From NCBI GenBank assembly GCA_964350945.1, contig CAYGLF010000001.1, forward strand, positions 186,001 to 250,000: a stretch of DNA of 64,000 nt. Reading direction: 5' to 3'. Both the position numbers and the translations under genes were made by a program. Under the pieces are notes generated by a model. It did no database searches, had not been told where the DNA came from, and saw only the letters and a program-made list of their open reading frames with translations. The stretch is from CAYGLF01 sp964350945 (GTDB taxonomy: Bacteria; Chlamydiota; Chlamydiia; Chlamydiales; JAAZZY01). This document shows positions 52,495 through 61,564 of the stretch, in pieces (position 1 is the stretch's first letter; each line of letters opens with the position of its first letter).

Positions 52495-53850
52495 TTAAAA
52501 AACGAAAGCTTGCAGAAAAATAATCAAAATCAAAACGGGAGCGATGTATTTGATAGTGGCCCATAAGTATCCTTTCACAACTAAATTTTTTACCCAAAAA
52601 TCTGAAGAGCTTTTTTTCAGCTCGTTGTAGGCAGGCTCCATCCCCCATTTCCAGGCGACTAGAAGGACAGCTAGAAGACCTCCAATAGGCACTAAAATCT
52701 CGAGTGCAATAAATGAGATCCAAGCAAAGAAGCTTTTTCCCATAATGGTAAAGCGAGGATCCATAGAATTGGAAAGGGCGGCTACAACCCCTAATGAGAA
52801 GGTCGCAAGAGCCACGAGACTCACTGCCATTTTACGGGGCCACTTACGCTCATCAATCAAATAGGCAATAAGCGGTTCCATGGCACTGATTTGAGAGGTT
52901 AGGGCCGCCAAAGAGAGCAGGAGGAAAAATAGAATAGCCAACCAGTAGCCGGCTTTAAGCTGGCTGAAGACTAATGGTAATGTATAGAAGACCAGAGGTT
53001 CTCCCACGTCGGGACGAAGGCCTGCTGAGAAGACAATAGGGAAAATTGCAAGGCCAGCCAAAATAGCAATGAAAGTGTCGAGGAGAGCTACGGGCAAGCA
53101 GTTATTTAAAACACTTTCTTTTTTGGACAGATAACTTCCATAAGTAACCATCGTCCCCTGCCCGAGGCTTAGAGTAAAAAAGGCATGTCCTAGAGCAAAC
53201 AAAAAGGTTGTCGGTGTGATTAAGCTCCAGTTAGGCTTTAAATAGAAGGAGAGGCCTTGTGAGGCATTTGGCAAGGTTACTCCATAAGCAACTAGGCCCA
53301 GTAAAATGAATAATAAAAAGGGAACCATGATTTGAGAGCCTTTTTCCAATCCGTTGCGCACCCCTGAAAATAAGAGAAAAAAACTAAGCAGCATAAATAA
53401 ACCGTGGAAACCAATTCCCCAAAGAGGATTGCTCACAAGTCCTATAAAAAAGGTTTGCGCTTCAGCAGCGGATGTAAAATGATTGATTTGCCCAAAGAGA
53501 GCCGACACTAAGTAACCCAACACCCAACCTGCCACCACACTATAAAAGGAGCTAATTAAAAATCCTGTGATTATGGTCATCATTCCTGATTTGGACCAAA
53601 AGCTATTTTTTCCCAATGCTTTAAAAGATGATCGAGGATTTTTTTGCCCCTCTCTTCCGATCAAGACCTCAGAGACAAATACCGGAAACCCTATCAAAAA
53701 GAGGCAACCTAGATAAACGTAAATAAAAGCAGCCCCTCCATACTTTCCTACAATGTAGGGAAAGCGCCAGATATTGGCAAGACCAACAGCCGATCCAGCA
53801 GCAGCAAAAACAAACCCTAGTTTTGATTTCCAAGAAGCTCTCGCTTTCAT
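52495..53850 (-). CDS. Sodium-dependent neurotransmitter-symporter family transporter
   Basis: Starting at the ATG at 53850, the protein has 451 residues and about eleven or twelve helices. The first helix carries AAAGSAVGLANIWRFPYIVG, the sodium- and substrate-binding signature of the NSS (LeuT) family, and GREGQKNPRS follows helix 2. A longer frame to 53922 adds a polar head that is not needed. It would import amino acids with sodium. C. trachomatis has a related Na-dependent transporter. It lies 68 bp upstream of the SOD-like gene on the same strand. Confidence 0.92.
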   Translation of the reverse strand: MKARASWKSKLGFVFAAAGSAVGLANIWRFPYIVGKYGGAAFIYVYLGCLFLIGFPVFVSEVLIGREGQKNPRSSFKALGKNSFWSKSGMMTIITGFLISSFYSVVAGWVLGYLVSALFGQINHFTSAAEAQTFFIGLVSNPLWGIGFHGLFMLLSFFLLFSGVRNGLEKGSQIMVPFLLFILLGLVAYGVTLPNASQGLSFYLKPNWSLITPTTFLFALGHAFFTLSLGQGTMVTYGSYLSKKESVLNNCLPVALLDTFIAILAGLAIFPIVFSAGLRPDVGEPLVFYTLPLVFSQLKAGYWLAILFFLLLSLAALTSQISAMEPLIAYLIDERKWPRKMAVSLVALATFSLGVVAALSNSMDPRFTIMGKSFFAWISFIALEILVPIGGLLAVLLVAWKWGMEPAYNELKKSSSDFWVKNLVVKGYLWATIKYIAPVLILIIFLQAFVF

Positions 53851-54007
53851 TTTAAACTCTCTTAATTTTAAAGGCTTCAACTTTAAATTATTAAATGAAT
53901 TATTACCAGAATTAGCGTTCAAAAGAGCAAATAAAACTTATTAATGACTAGCAAATAAATCAAGAGCTTTAGTAAAATAAATCGTTGAATATTAAATTAT
54001 TAAGCCA

Positions 54008-55342
54008 ATGAACACCCATTTTGAAAGTGAAATCACTTCCCTTAATTCCCAAGGACAGGGAATCTGCTCTGTTAACGGCCTCAAAGTTTTTGTTGACTAT
54101 GCCCTTTCTTCTGAGAAAATTAAAGGTGAAATTGTCGAGCAAAAAAAAAGCTTTGCAAGAGGGGCTCTCTTAGAAATTGTGACACCTTCTTCAGATCGCA
54201 TTCCTGCTATTTGCCCTCTTTTTCAAAAATGCGGTGGCTGTCAAATTATGCATTTAAGCTATGCAAAGCAAGTGGAATTTAAACAACAAAAAGTATCCGA
54301 GGCCCTTGAAAAAATAGCTCATATTAAGTTTCCTGTTTCCCCATGTGTAGCTTCCAGTTCTCCCTTTGAGTACCGTAATAAAATCCAGCTTCCCTTTTTC
54401 AAGCAAAATGGGAAAATTAAGCTTGGACTTTACCAAAAAAATTCACATACACCACTTGCTATTGACCGCTGCTACATCCACTGCGAACTCGGTGAAAAAG
54501 TCTTTTGCGCCTTTTCTAAGCTTATTGAAAATTCCCCTCTTTCTGTTTTTGATGAAAAAACTCGAACAGGTCTTTTACGCCACCTTCTCATTAAGACAGC
54601 AATTCATACACGCCAATGCTTGGTCACAATTATCACCTCTTCAAAAAAGCAGCTTTTACAACTTAAAGATCTTGCCCTTGAATTGATGCGACAATGCCCC
54701 GAAGTTCAAGGAGTCGTTCTAAATATCAACAAAAAACGCATCAACTCGATCATGGGAGATCTGTGGCTCCCTCTTGTAGGCCAGCCTTACATCCATGAGA
54801 AACTGTGTGGAAAAACTTTTAAAATTTCGGCCCATTCTTTTTTTCAAGTCCATATTGGACAAGCTGAAAAGCTCTATCTTGAGGCATTAAAGCAAGCCCA
54901 CATCCAGGGGGGCGATGTCGTTTTAGATGCTTACTGTGGCACTGGCACTCTGGCTCTCTTAGCTTCTGGACACTGCAAAGAAGTCGTTGGAATTGAATCT
55001 GTAAAAAGCGCTATTGACGATGCACGCGCTAACGCAAAGTTAAATCAGATTACAAACTGTAAATTTGTTCTAGGAAAAGTAGAAGACTCTATAGATCAAA
55101 TTCCAAAGATCAATATCGCGTTGATCAATCCACCTCGAAGAGGGTGTGAGAAGAAAGTTCTAGAGGCTCTTTACAAACTAAGACCACGCAAGATTGTTTA
55201 TATCTCTTGTGACCCAGCAACGCTTGCGAGAGACTTGACTTACCTACATCAGCTAGGTTATGAAACTCATAAAGTGCAGCCCTTTGATATGTTTCCCCAG
55301 ACCTCGCATGTTGAAACATGCGTCACCCTAGAACTTAAGTAA
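54008..55342 (+). CDS. rlmD: 23S rRNA (uracil-5-)-methyltransferase RlmD-like
   Basis: The 444-residue protein is a TRAM-domain RNA methyltransferase. Residues 1-65 form the TRAM domain. The Cys cluster CPLFQKCGGC (about residues 72-81) binds a 4Fe-4S cluster as in RlmD. The methyltransferase part has DAYCGTGTLALL for S-adenosylmethionine, INPPRRGCEKKV, and the catalytic ISCDPATLARDL. It makes 5-methyluridine in 23S rRNA; TrmA is less likely because it lacks the Fe-S cluster. It overlaps brnQ tail to tail by 8 bp. Confidence 0.88.
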   Translation: MNTHFESEITSLNSQGQGICSVNGLKVFVDYALSSEKIKGEIVEQKKSFARGALLEIVTPSSDRIPAICPLFQKCGGCQIMHLSYAKQVEFKQQKVSEALEKIAHIKFPVSPCVASSSPFEYRNKIQLPFFKQNGKIKLGLYQKNSHTPLAIDRCYIHCELGEKVFCAFSKLIENSPLSVFDEKTRTGLLRHLLIKTAIHTRQCLVTIITSSKKQLLQLKDLALELMRQCPEVQGVVLNINKKRINSIMGDLWLPLVGQPYIHEKLCGKTFKISAHSFFQVHIGQAEKLYLEALKQAHIQGGDVVLDAYCGTGTLALLASGHCKEVVGIESVKSAIDDARANAKLNQITNCKFVLGKVEDSIDQIPKINIALINPPRRGCEKKVLEALYKLRPRKIVYISCDPATLARDLTYLHQLGYETHKVQPFDMFPQTSHVETCVTLELK

Positions 55343-56456
55343 GAGAGTCTTGTTTTGATGTGCGGCCTCGCAAACCCCATAGCTTTACTGCAATATTCAC
55401 TAAAGTTAATGCAATAATAAGTGGATAGAGAATCGAAATTACAGAGTGAATCCATAGGCTAATTGTCTTAAATCCTACAGCCGTCATAATCAATGTAGTC
55501 AATAGAATCAAAGCCACACATGAGCTATAAGAAGTTCTTTTTGGAAAAAGTTCTTGAGAGACAATATCTGAAATTGTCATCGTTAGCCCTACAACTGTAG
55601 TTAAGCAAGCCAAAGCAACCGCGATGTTTGCCACAATTGCAAGATGTGGCCCAAGCGTTAAAATAGCCAATTTGCTCATCAACTCTTGCTTCGGAATATG
55701 CTGTAAGAGATGACTGTGAGCAGCAGCGACATGGCCTAACCCGAAATAGATTGCTCCTAAAAACAAACAGGCAATACTCCCTGCCAATATGGTAATCTTT
55801 AAAGTGCTTTTTGGGGTTGAAGAGAAACTTCTTGAAACCATCCCCCAGATTCCAGCAGAAAAAATAATCGATGCGATTAAATCCATCGTATCATAGCCAG
55901 TTGAAAGTCCAAATTTAAAAGCGTGTGCCGCACTCCATGAGCTGATTGCTAAAGGGACATGCAAAGCTAAACCTTTGCCAATGATTAAAAGCAGACAGCC
56001 AATAAGAATCGGCGACAATACATAACCTAGTATTGCTAAAAGCGCCCTTCTTCGTATGCAAACTAAAAAAGAGAGGATACAAAATATACCTGCAAACAAC
56101 CATAGCGGGCATATACTAAAAATAGACACCACTGCAGCGTGAGCAACGCTGACACAGCGAGGAAGCACAGCAAAAGGCCCCAAAAGAGCCAGACAAGCCC
56201 CTAGAACAACGAGTCCGACCTTCTTTCCTCCTCTAGAAAAAAAATCTAGGCAGCGCCCTTTATATAACGCCCCTCCGACGAGACCTAGTAGTGGACCAAT
56301 TATGGCAGTAAGAGCAAGGCCTAAGAAAGACCAGCTAAATAGGTGGGTTGTTTCAATCGCGGTCACAATTGGATAAATGGTATTTCCAGCACCAAAAAAC
56401 ATCGAAAAGATGGCTAATGAGATGAGTAGTATTTTTTTTATATCTGCTCGGTTCAT
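55335..56456 (-). CDS. brnQ: Branched-chain amino acid transporter BrnQ-like
   Basis: The 373-residue membrane protein has about eleven helices. The N-terminus, LAIFSMFFGAGNTIYPI, is the LIVCS (BrnQ) family signature, followed by GLALTAIIGPLLGL and GYDTMDLIASIIFSAGIW, which has the typical YxTMD motif of helix 6. It would import leucine, isoleucine or valine with sodium or protons. It is shorter than most BrnQ proteins (about 430), largely through shorter loops. C. trachomatis has one brnQ too. Confidence 0.9.
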   Translation of the reverse strand: MNRADIKKILLISLAIFSMFFGAGNTIYPIVTAIETTHLFSWSFLGLALTAIIGPLLGLVGGALYKGRCLDFFSRGGKKVGLVVLGACLALLGPFAVLPRCVSVAHAAVVSIFSICPLWLFAGIFCILSFLVCIRRRALLAILGYVLSPILIGCLLLIIGKGLALHVPLAISSWSAAHAFKFGLSTGYDTMDLIASIIFSAGIWGMVSRSFSSTPKSTLKITILAGSIACLFLGAIYFGLGHVAAAHSHLLQHIPKQELMSKLAILTLGPHLAIVANIAVALACLTTVVGLTMTISDIVSQELFPKRTSYSSCVALILLTTLIMTAVGFKTISLWIHSVISILYPLIIALTLVNIAVKLWGLRGRTSKQDSLT

Positions 56457-56643
56457 ATTATTTTAATTGCTCTTAAAAATAAAAAAAGCGACCACAAATC
56501 GCCCTTTATCTAATGGTAAATAACTTCTATTTTTGAAGAAAAAAAAGTCTTCTAAAGTCCATTTTAAACATTTTTTTTATTAAGATCAAATTAAATGCCT
56601 GGTTTCAGGGAAAGTATATAAAAATATTTTTAAAATATTTCTT

Positions 56644-57312
56644 CTACTGCTTCACTTGAAGAAAGACTTGGCACGTCCCCCACGGATAGGAAACACTAAA
56701 AGTTTTTAAAACATGGAAGATGGATTCTGAGCAGTATTCATTTAAAGCAAAGCTTGTAGAAATAATGCGGGTACCTGGCTTGAGACACGCCCATCTATCA
56801 ATGAGTTGGTAAATTATTTCATCGGGAAAACTAGAGCCGTAAAAATAGATGACACTTGCCCTTGAGTAGTCCACTTCTAAAAAATCTTGCTCTAAAAACT
56901 GGACTTTCTTGAGGTTTAAGTGTTTTTGTATTTTACGAGCAACTTGGTTAAAAAAAGGTACTTTTTCAATGGCAACCACCTCGCATCCACTGATAATTTG
57001 AAACCAAAAACTAATGCGACCAATGCCACTGCCTACTTCAAAAAGTACATCATTACTTTTGATGGGCAAAAAACGTATAAAATGAGGCACGCTAAAGGGC
57101 CAGGTATCTCCATACAAAACATCGTTTTGTGAGCTCTTTTCAAAGTGTTTTTTGCAAACGCGGTAGGGATTAAGGTTCCAGTAATGGAAAAAATACTGTA
57201 AATCACATCGGAAAAGCGGATGCTTTAAATAAAGTGGAATTATTAGGAGTTGCTGCAAAATTCGCAGCGCTGAAAGCCTAAGGTTGGCCAGAATGAGTTT
57301 TATAAACTGCAA
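56644..57312 (-). CDS. Class I SAM-dependent methyltransferase
   Basis: The 222-residue protein has motif I LFEVGSGIGRISFWFQ at about residues 90-105, an acidic residue after strand 2 (VVAIEKVPFFNQ) and VIYFYGSSFPDEII as motif post-II or IV. The N-terminal 30 residues are basic and hydrophobic. It is probably a small-molecule or lipid methyltransferase but the substrate is not apparent. It has no ATG and probably starts with TTG at 57312, four bases after the previous gene's stop, which would couple the two. Confidence 0.65.
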   Translation of the reverse strand: MQFIKLILANLRLSALRILQQLLIIPLYLKHPLFRCDLQYFFHYWNLNPYRVCKKHFEKSSQNDVLYGDTWPFSVPHFIRFLPIKSNDVLFEVGSGIGRISFWFQIISGCEVVAIEKVPFFNQVARKIQKHLNLKKVQFLEQDFLEVDYSRASVIYFYGSSFPDEIIYQLIDRWACLKPGTRIISTSFALNEYCSESIFHVLKTFSVSYPWGTCQVFLQVKQ

Positions 57313-57316
57313 GAAA

Positions 57317-58294
57317 CTACCAGTTGATTGTTTGACCCGGTTTTAACACACGAAACGTGTTATGATCAAGCTCAGCTTCTTCCATGGCACAAAAGAGGTC
57401 AAAAGGAGGCTGCTCTACGCTCTCTTTTGAAAGAGGAAAGGTAAAGTGGTGAGACCCCACGCTTAGCTTAGAGCCCACTTCTCGATGAATATATACAGCT
57501 TCGTGAGGCGCGATATGAACTGGCTGCATAAATTTTTTGGGGCTGTAGGTTCCAATAGGAATTAAACTTAGGTCAAACGCTTCAAAACGCTCGCCAATTT
57601 CATTAAAATGAATCGGGTTATAACCCGTATCTCCCACAAAATAAAATGACTTTTGTATTTCAGGAAACTGGAGCACATAACCATTCCATGGAGTTTTATT
57701 GCTATTAAGTGGGTGTCTTCCTGAAAAATGCTGAGTAGGAACTGCTGTAATTTTAAGATTGTTCTTTGAAATGTGATGTTCATCCCACCAATCAAATTCA
57801 ACGAAGCTCTCAATACCCAACTTTTGAAACCAACGATTCATTCTTTTGGGAATCACCCATAAAATATCCGGTTGCAACTGGTGCAGCTTTTTTACTGTTG
57901 GTTTATCCAGGTGATCATAGTGATTATGACTGATCAAAACGATGTCAATAGGAGGCAGATCTTTTAAGCGCACCCCGGGTCGATGACGCCTTTTAGGTCC
58001 GATAAAAGAGATCGGAGAGCAACGTTTACTCCAGATAGGGTCCGTAAGCAAATGGGTCTCACCTGCTTTGATTAAAAAAGTTGAGTGATTGACCCAGGTT
58101 ACTTGGGGTAATTCAGAAGCTATAACTTGATCAGGTTCTGGATAACTAAATCCTTCAGGGACCACAGGACGCGGCTCTTGATCTTCATAGGCACCTAGAC
58201 AAAAGCCCATCCAGCTAAGAATACTGCGGTGTAGCTGCCTTTGAAAAGGATTAACATACCCTTTCCATGTTTTTTTCAAATTAGAAAATTTCAT
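57317..58294 (-). CDS. Metallo-beta-lactamase-fold hydrolase, NAPE-PLD-like
   Basis: The 325-residue protein has the metal motif LISHNHYDHLDKPTV (HxHxDH) near residue 118, HSTFLIKAGETHLLTDPIWS in front of it, GDTGYNPIHFNEIG as the fourth metal ligand, and LIPIGTYSPKKFM and VGSHHFTFPL near the end. These blocks are those of the NAPE-PLD/UlaG-like group, which includes phospholipases D acting on N-acyl-phosphatidylethanolamine. That activity is a family inference. It is followed four bases later by the methyltransferase gene, hinting at a shared lipid pathway. Confidence 0.78.
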   Translation of the reverse strand: MKFSNLKKTWKGYVNPFQRQLHRSILSWMGFCLGAYEDQEPRPVVPEGFSYPEPDQVIASELPQVTWVNHSTFLIKAGETHLLTDPIWSKRCSPISFIGPKRRHRPGVRLKDLPPIDIVLISHNHYDHLDKPTVKKLHQLQPDILWVIPKRMNRWFQKLGIESFVEFDWWDEHHISKNNLKITAVPTQHFSGRHPLNSNKTPWNGYVLQFPEIQKSFYFVGDTGYNPIHFNEIGERFEAFDLSLIPIGTYSPKKFMQPVHIAPHEAVYIHREVGSKLSVGSHHFTFPLSKESVEQPPFDLFCAMEEAELDHNTFRVLKPGQTINW

Positions 58295-58475
58295 AGGTTA
58301 TGGGCGGTCAAAATCACAGGCCCCTATTCGTCGTTTTAAAGAATAGAATATTTTTGGGCAATTTAATTATAAAATTTTAACAATGAATAGTTTAAATAAT
58401 AAAACACTCAACAGAGATGACCTCAAACATCCATCTAAAGAGTCCTGCTCTTAGAAGTTTAAGAGTTGAGCGAAA

Positions 58476-60458
58476 CTAAAGCTGTGCTGAAAATTGAGAT
58501 TCTGAAAGGATTTCGACCTCAAGCTTTTGCGCTTTTTCATATTTTGATCCAGGAGAGGAGCCTGCTAGTAAGTAATGGGTCTTTTGACTCACACTACTGC
58601 TCACCTTGCCTCCTCGCGCTTGAATCAAAAGCTTTGCTTCATCACGGGAAAAATTACTTAGAGTGCCAGTCAAAACAAATGTTTTCCCATTAAAGGGATG
58701 ATCTGAAAACTGCTCAGGCTTGTAAGGTTGAACGCCTTGTGCAAGCATCTTTTGAATTTCTTGTAGGTGAATGGGCTCTTGAAAGTAATCGTAAATACTT
58801 TGAGCCACCTTTTCTCCAATCCCTTCTATTTTAAGAAGATCTTCAATGCTTTTATTTGCAAGGTCTTCAATATCAATCACTGAAAAGGCAAGATCTTCAG
58901 CAGTTGTCGTTCCTACATAGCGAATATCGAGAGACATAATAAACCGTGAGAGAAGCACTTTTTTAGATTTCTCAATACTTTGCAGTAACTTTAAAGCAGA
59001 TTTTTTTTGGAAGCCATCAAGGCTAAGAAGGTCCTTTTCCTCTAGCTGATAAATATCTGATGGAGTCTTTATAATTTGCAGCTCTAGCAGCTGCAAAATT
59101 ACCTTTTCACCTAGATGGTCAATATCCATAGCAACCTTACTGACAAAAAAAACAAGGTGTCTATAAATTCGCTCTGGGCATTCTTTATTTAAACAGCGAG
59201 TGGCCACTTCTCCCTCGAGTTTATGCACATGACTGTGACAGCTTGGACAAAACTTGGGCATATGCCAAGCTTTGCTGCCAATAGGTCGATCTTTTAAAAT
59301 CACTTCCACAACTTTAGGAATAACGTCTCCCCCCTTCTCTATCACAACCCCATCGTGGATCCGAATATCTTTACGATCAATTTCATCTTGGTTGTGTAGG
59401 GTTACTCGCGAGATTAGACTTCCAGCGACCTTTACTGGTTCTAAAAGAGCTACAGGAGTTAAAGCTCCCGTCCTCCCAACATTGACGATAATATCCAAAA
59501 TGCGAGTGACTCCCTGTTCAGGAGCAAATTTGTAAGCAGTCGCCCAGCGAGGAATTTTTGAAGTTGTTCCAAGGCGCTCTTGATCTTTGAGTTCATTGAC
59601 CTTCAAAACAACCCCATCAATTTCAAAAGGCAGCTTTGATCGCATCTTCAAAATGCGATTGCAAAAGGCCCATATCTCATTTTCTGTTGTGCAAAGAGAA
59701 ATCTCTTTAAGTGTTGGCAGCCCCAATTGTTTTAGGTATTCGTGCACTTGAATCTGTGATAAAATCTTTTCGAAAGGGCCTTGAGACATCGTGTAAAAAA
59801 CCACTTTAAGACCCCGTGATCTCGCCTCTTTTGAGTTGAGCAATTTAAGCGATCCTGCAGCAGCATTGCGAGGATTTGCCCAGATAGGCAGCCCCTCTTC
59901 ATCACGTTGTTTATTAAGGTCTTCAAATTGTCTTAAATTTAAAAAAACTTCTCCTCTAACTTCAAGTATTTGAGGTGGATTTGAAACAGGCAACTTCAAT
60001 GGAAGCTCTTGAATAGTTCTAATATTTTGGGTCACATCATCACCCATCTGACCATTTCCACGTGTGACTGCCCTGGTAAAAATGCCCCTTTCATAAATTA
60101 CTGAAATGGCAGTGCCATCCATTTTAAGCTCGGCACAGATCTCAGGCTTTTTGCCTTCTAAATTCTTACAAACTCTTTTTAAAAAGTCTTTGATTTCATC
60201 ATCAGAGTAGGTGTTGGGTAGTGAAAGCATTGGAGAGTGATGTTTCACACTAGAAAAACCCTCTGAGAGGAGTTCGTTGACCCGTTGGGTAGGCGAAAAG
60301 CTTTCAATCCAATCAGGATGTTTTTTTTCACAATCAATCACCTGCTGAAGCAGTTGATCAAATTCATAATCTGTTAAGATCGGATTGCAGTCTAAATAGT
60401 ACCTGCGATTGTGCTCCCAAATTTCATGGCAAAGCTTGATATATTCATTACGTGTCAC
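58476..60458 (-). CDS. ligA: NAD-dependent DNA ligase
   Basis: The 660-residue enzyme seals DNA nicks using NAD. The Ia domain is followed by the adenylation domain with AELKMDGTAISVIYERG, where Lys112 takes the AMP. Other blocks are TRGNGQMGDDVTQNI, EVRGEVFL, ANPRNAAAGSLK, the OB-fold VGRTGALTPVALLEPV, the zinc finger CPSCHSHV...CLNKECP, helix-hairpin-helix repeats and a C-terminal BRCT domain (GKTFVLTGTLSNFSRDEA). It begins with GTG overlapping the stop of the upstream gene. In C. trachomatis ligA (CT146) lies beside the kinase gene pkn1. Confidence 0.97.
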   Translation of the reverse strand: MTRNEYIKLCHEIWEHNRRYYLDCNPILTDYEFDQLLQQVIDCEKKHPDWIESFSPTQRVNELLSEGFSSVKHHSPMLSLPNTYSDDEIKDFLKRVCKNLEGKKPEICAELKMDGTAISVIYERGIFTRAVTRGNGQMGDDVTQNIRTIQELPLKLPVSNPPQILEVRGEVFLNLRQFEDLNKQRDEEGLPIWANPRNAAAGSLKLLNSKEARSRGLKVVFYTMSQGPFEKILSQIQVHEYLKQLGLPTLKEISLCTTENEIWAFCNRILKMRSKLPFEIDGVVLKVNELKDQERLGTTSKIPRWATAYKFAPEQGVTRILDIIVNVGRTGALTPVALLEPVKVAGSLISRVTLHNQDEIDRKDIRIHDGVVIEKGGDVIPKVVEVILKDRPIGSKAWHMPKFCPSCHSHVHKLEGEVATRCLNKECPERIYRHLVFFVSKVAMDIDHLGEKVILQLLELQIIKTPSDIYQLEEKDLLSLDGFQKKSALKLLQSIEKSKKVLLSRFIMSLDIRYVGTTTAEDLAFSVIDIEDLANKSIEDLLKIEGIGEKVAQSIYDYFQEPIHLQEIQKMLAQGVQPYKPEQFSDHPFNGKTFVLTGTLSNFSRDEAKLLIQARGGKVSSSVSQKTHYLLAGSSPGSKYEKAQKLEVEILSESQFSAQL

Positions 60459-61564
60459 GTCTCAAATCTATCCAAAAAATAAATGTTCTTTTTCTTCAAA
60501 GAGAGGGTCGAAAAATTTTTCACAATCCTTCCTTTGTCTTGGTGGCCTTCTTTAAGCCTAAATTGCTTAATCCCAGTTTGAAAATGTAGACAAACATCCG
60601 CATCTTTTTTTGCAGTGATTACAGCTCTTCGGATTTGCTTTTTAGTCCACTCCAAATCCATTTCAAGACCCCCTTCTTGAACCCCAATCAACTTTCCAGA
60701 AAAAAGCTCAGGAGGCATGTGGGGTAAGATAAATAAATCCTGACGTTTTTTCAAGATAAAAAACTGACGGATCAATTTGAAAAGTTCGCCTAGAACTGCC
60801 CATGGAGAACAAGAGGCATTTGTCAACTTTGGCAAAGCTAGTCCCCAGTGTTTATAGTCTTCTAAATAAGGAACCATCATAGGAGCAAACCCAGTAGCCA
60901 ACAGCGTTTTTAAACAAGGGCCTAGAGCATCGTGTTTTTTATGATTTATATCATCATGCAACTGCTTAAGAAATACAAGCATTCCCTCTGTGTCTTTTGC
61001 TGTATGCTTAATAAGACAAAATTGTCCCCATAAATACCAAAGAGGTAAAAATTCACAAAGGTCTTTTCGCTCTAAAACCGCTTCAATTTCCTGTTTTTTA
61101 TGGCAGCCTAAAAACAAAATCTCAGGCTTGGGAACTGGATCGATATCTAAATTATTAAAAAGAACGAGTGGTTTTTTAAGGGCTAGCTGTTTACTAATCA
61201 CCGCAATTTTGTGCGGCCTTTTCACTTCATAATTCAAAAACTCTTCTTTATAACGTAAAAGTGAAAGAGCAAAATGCTTTTCTGGTTCATTATAACCTAG
61301 TCTAAACTTTGCAAAGTTGTCATCAAACTGACACTCAATATCAACTTCTTGTTTGACAAGATCTTTGAAGACCGTAAATCCCGTGCAGGGAGTTTTAAAC
61401 TTGAACTGCAAAACCATCAGCACTTTTTGGCTGTCTTTCCAGTCAATAATTTTTAACTTAGTAGGGTAAACGATACAAATAATCTGCAGCAGCGGGTAAG
61501 GAACGGCCACCCCTGGCTTATGAGAAAATGGACGCATCTTACGAGTTACTTTAATCGGCTTCAC
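60455..61564 (-). CDS. Hypothetical protein with glycoside-hydrolase-like C-terminus
   Basis: The 369-residue protein is unrecognised as a whole. The last 90 residues (LPHMPPELFSGKLIGVQEGG, then LEMDLEWTKKQIRRAVITAK) resemble the small C-terminal beta-domain of GH65/GH95-like enzymes, where a similar G-G-x-x-x-D-x-x-W pattern occurs. The first part lacks a clear alpha/alpha barrel or an acidic catalytic pair, so it is probably inactive or remote. It begins with GTG, overlaps mtaB by 14 bp and ligA by 4 bp, and is cotranscribed with them. Confidence 0.5.
   Translation of the reverse strand: MKPIKVTRKMRPFSHKPGVAVPYPLLQIICIVYPTKLKIIDWKDSQKVLMVLQFKFKTPCTGFTVFKDLVKQEVDIECQFDDNFAKFRLGYNEPEKHFALSLLRYKEEFLNYEVKRPHKIAVISKQLALKKPLVLFNNLDIDPVPKPEILFLGCHKKQEIEAVLERKDLCEFLPLWYLWGQFCLIKHTAKDTEGMLVFLKQLHDDINHKKHDALGPCLKTLLATGFAPMMVPYLEDYKHWGLALPKLTNASCSPWAVLGELFKLIRQFFILKKRQDLFILPHMPPELFSGKLIGVQEGGLEMDLEWTKKQIRRAVITAKKDADVCLHFQTGIKQFRLKEGHQDKGRIVKNFSTLSLKKKNIYFLDRFET

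Noticed and set aside
58466..58693. A plus-strand open frame of 75 codons inside ligA.
   Set aside because: It lies antisense to the conserved BRCT domain of ligA and has no family features.
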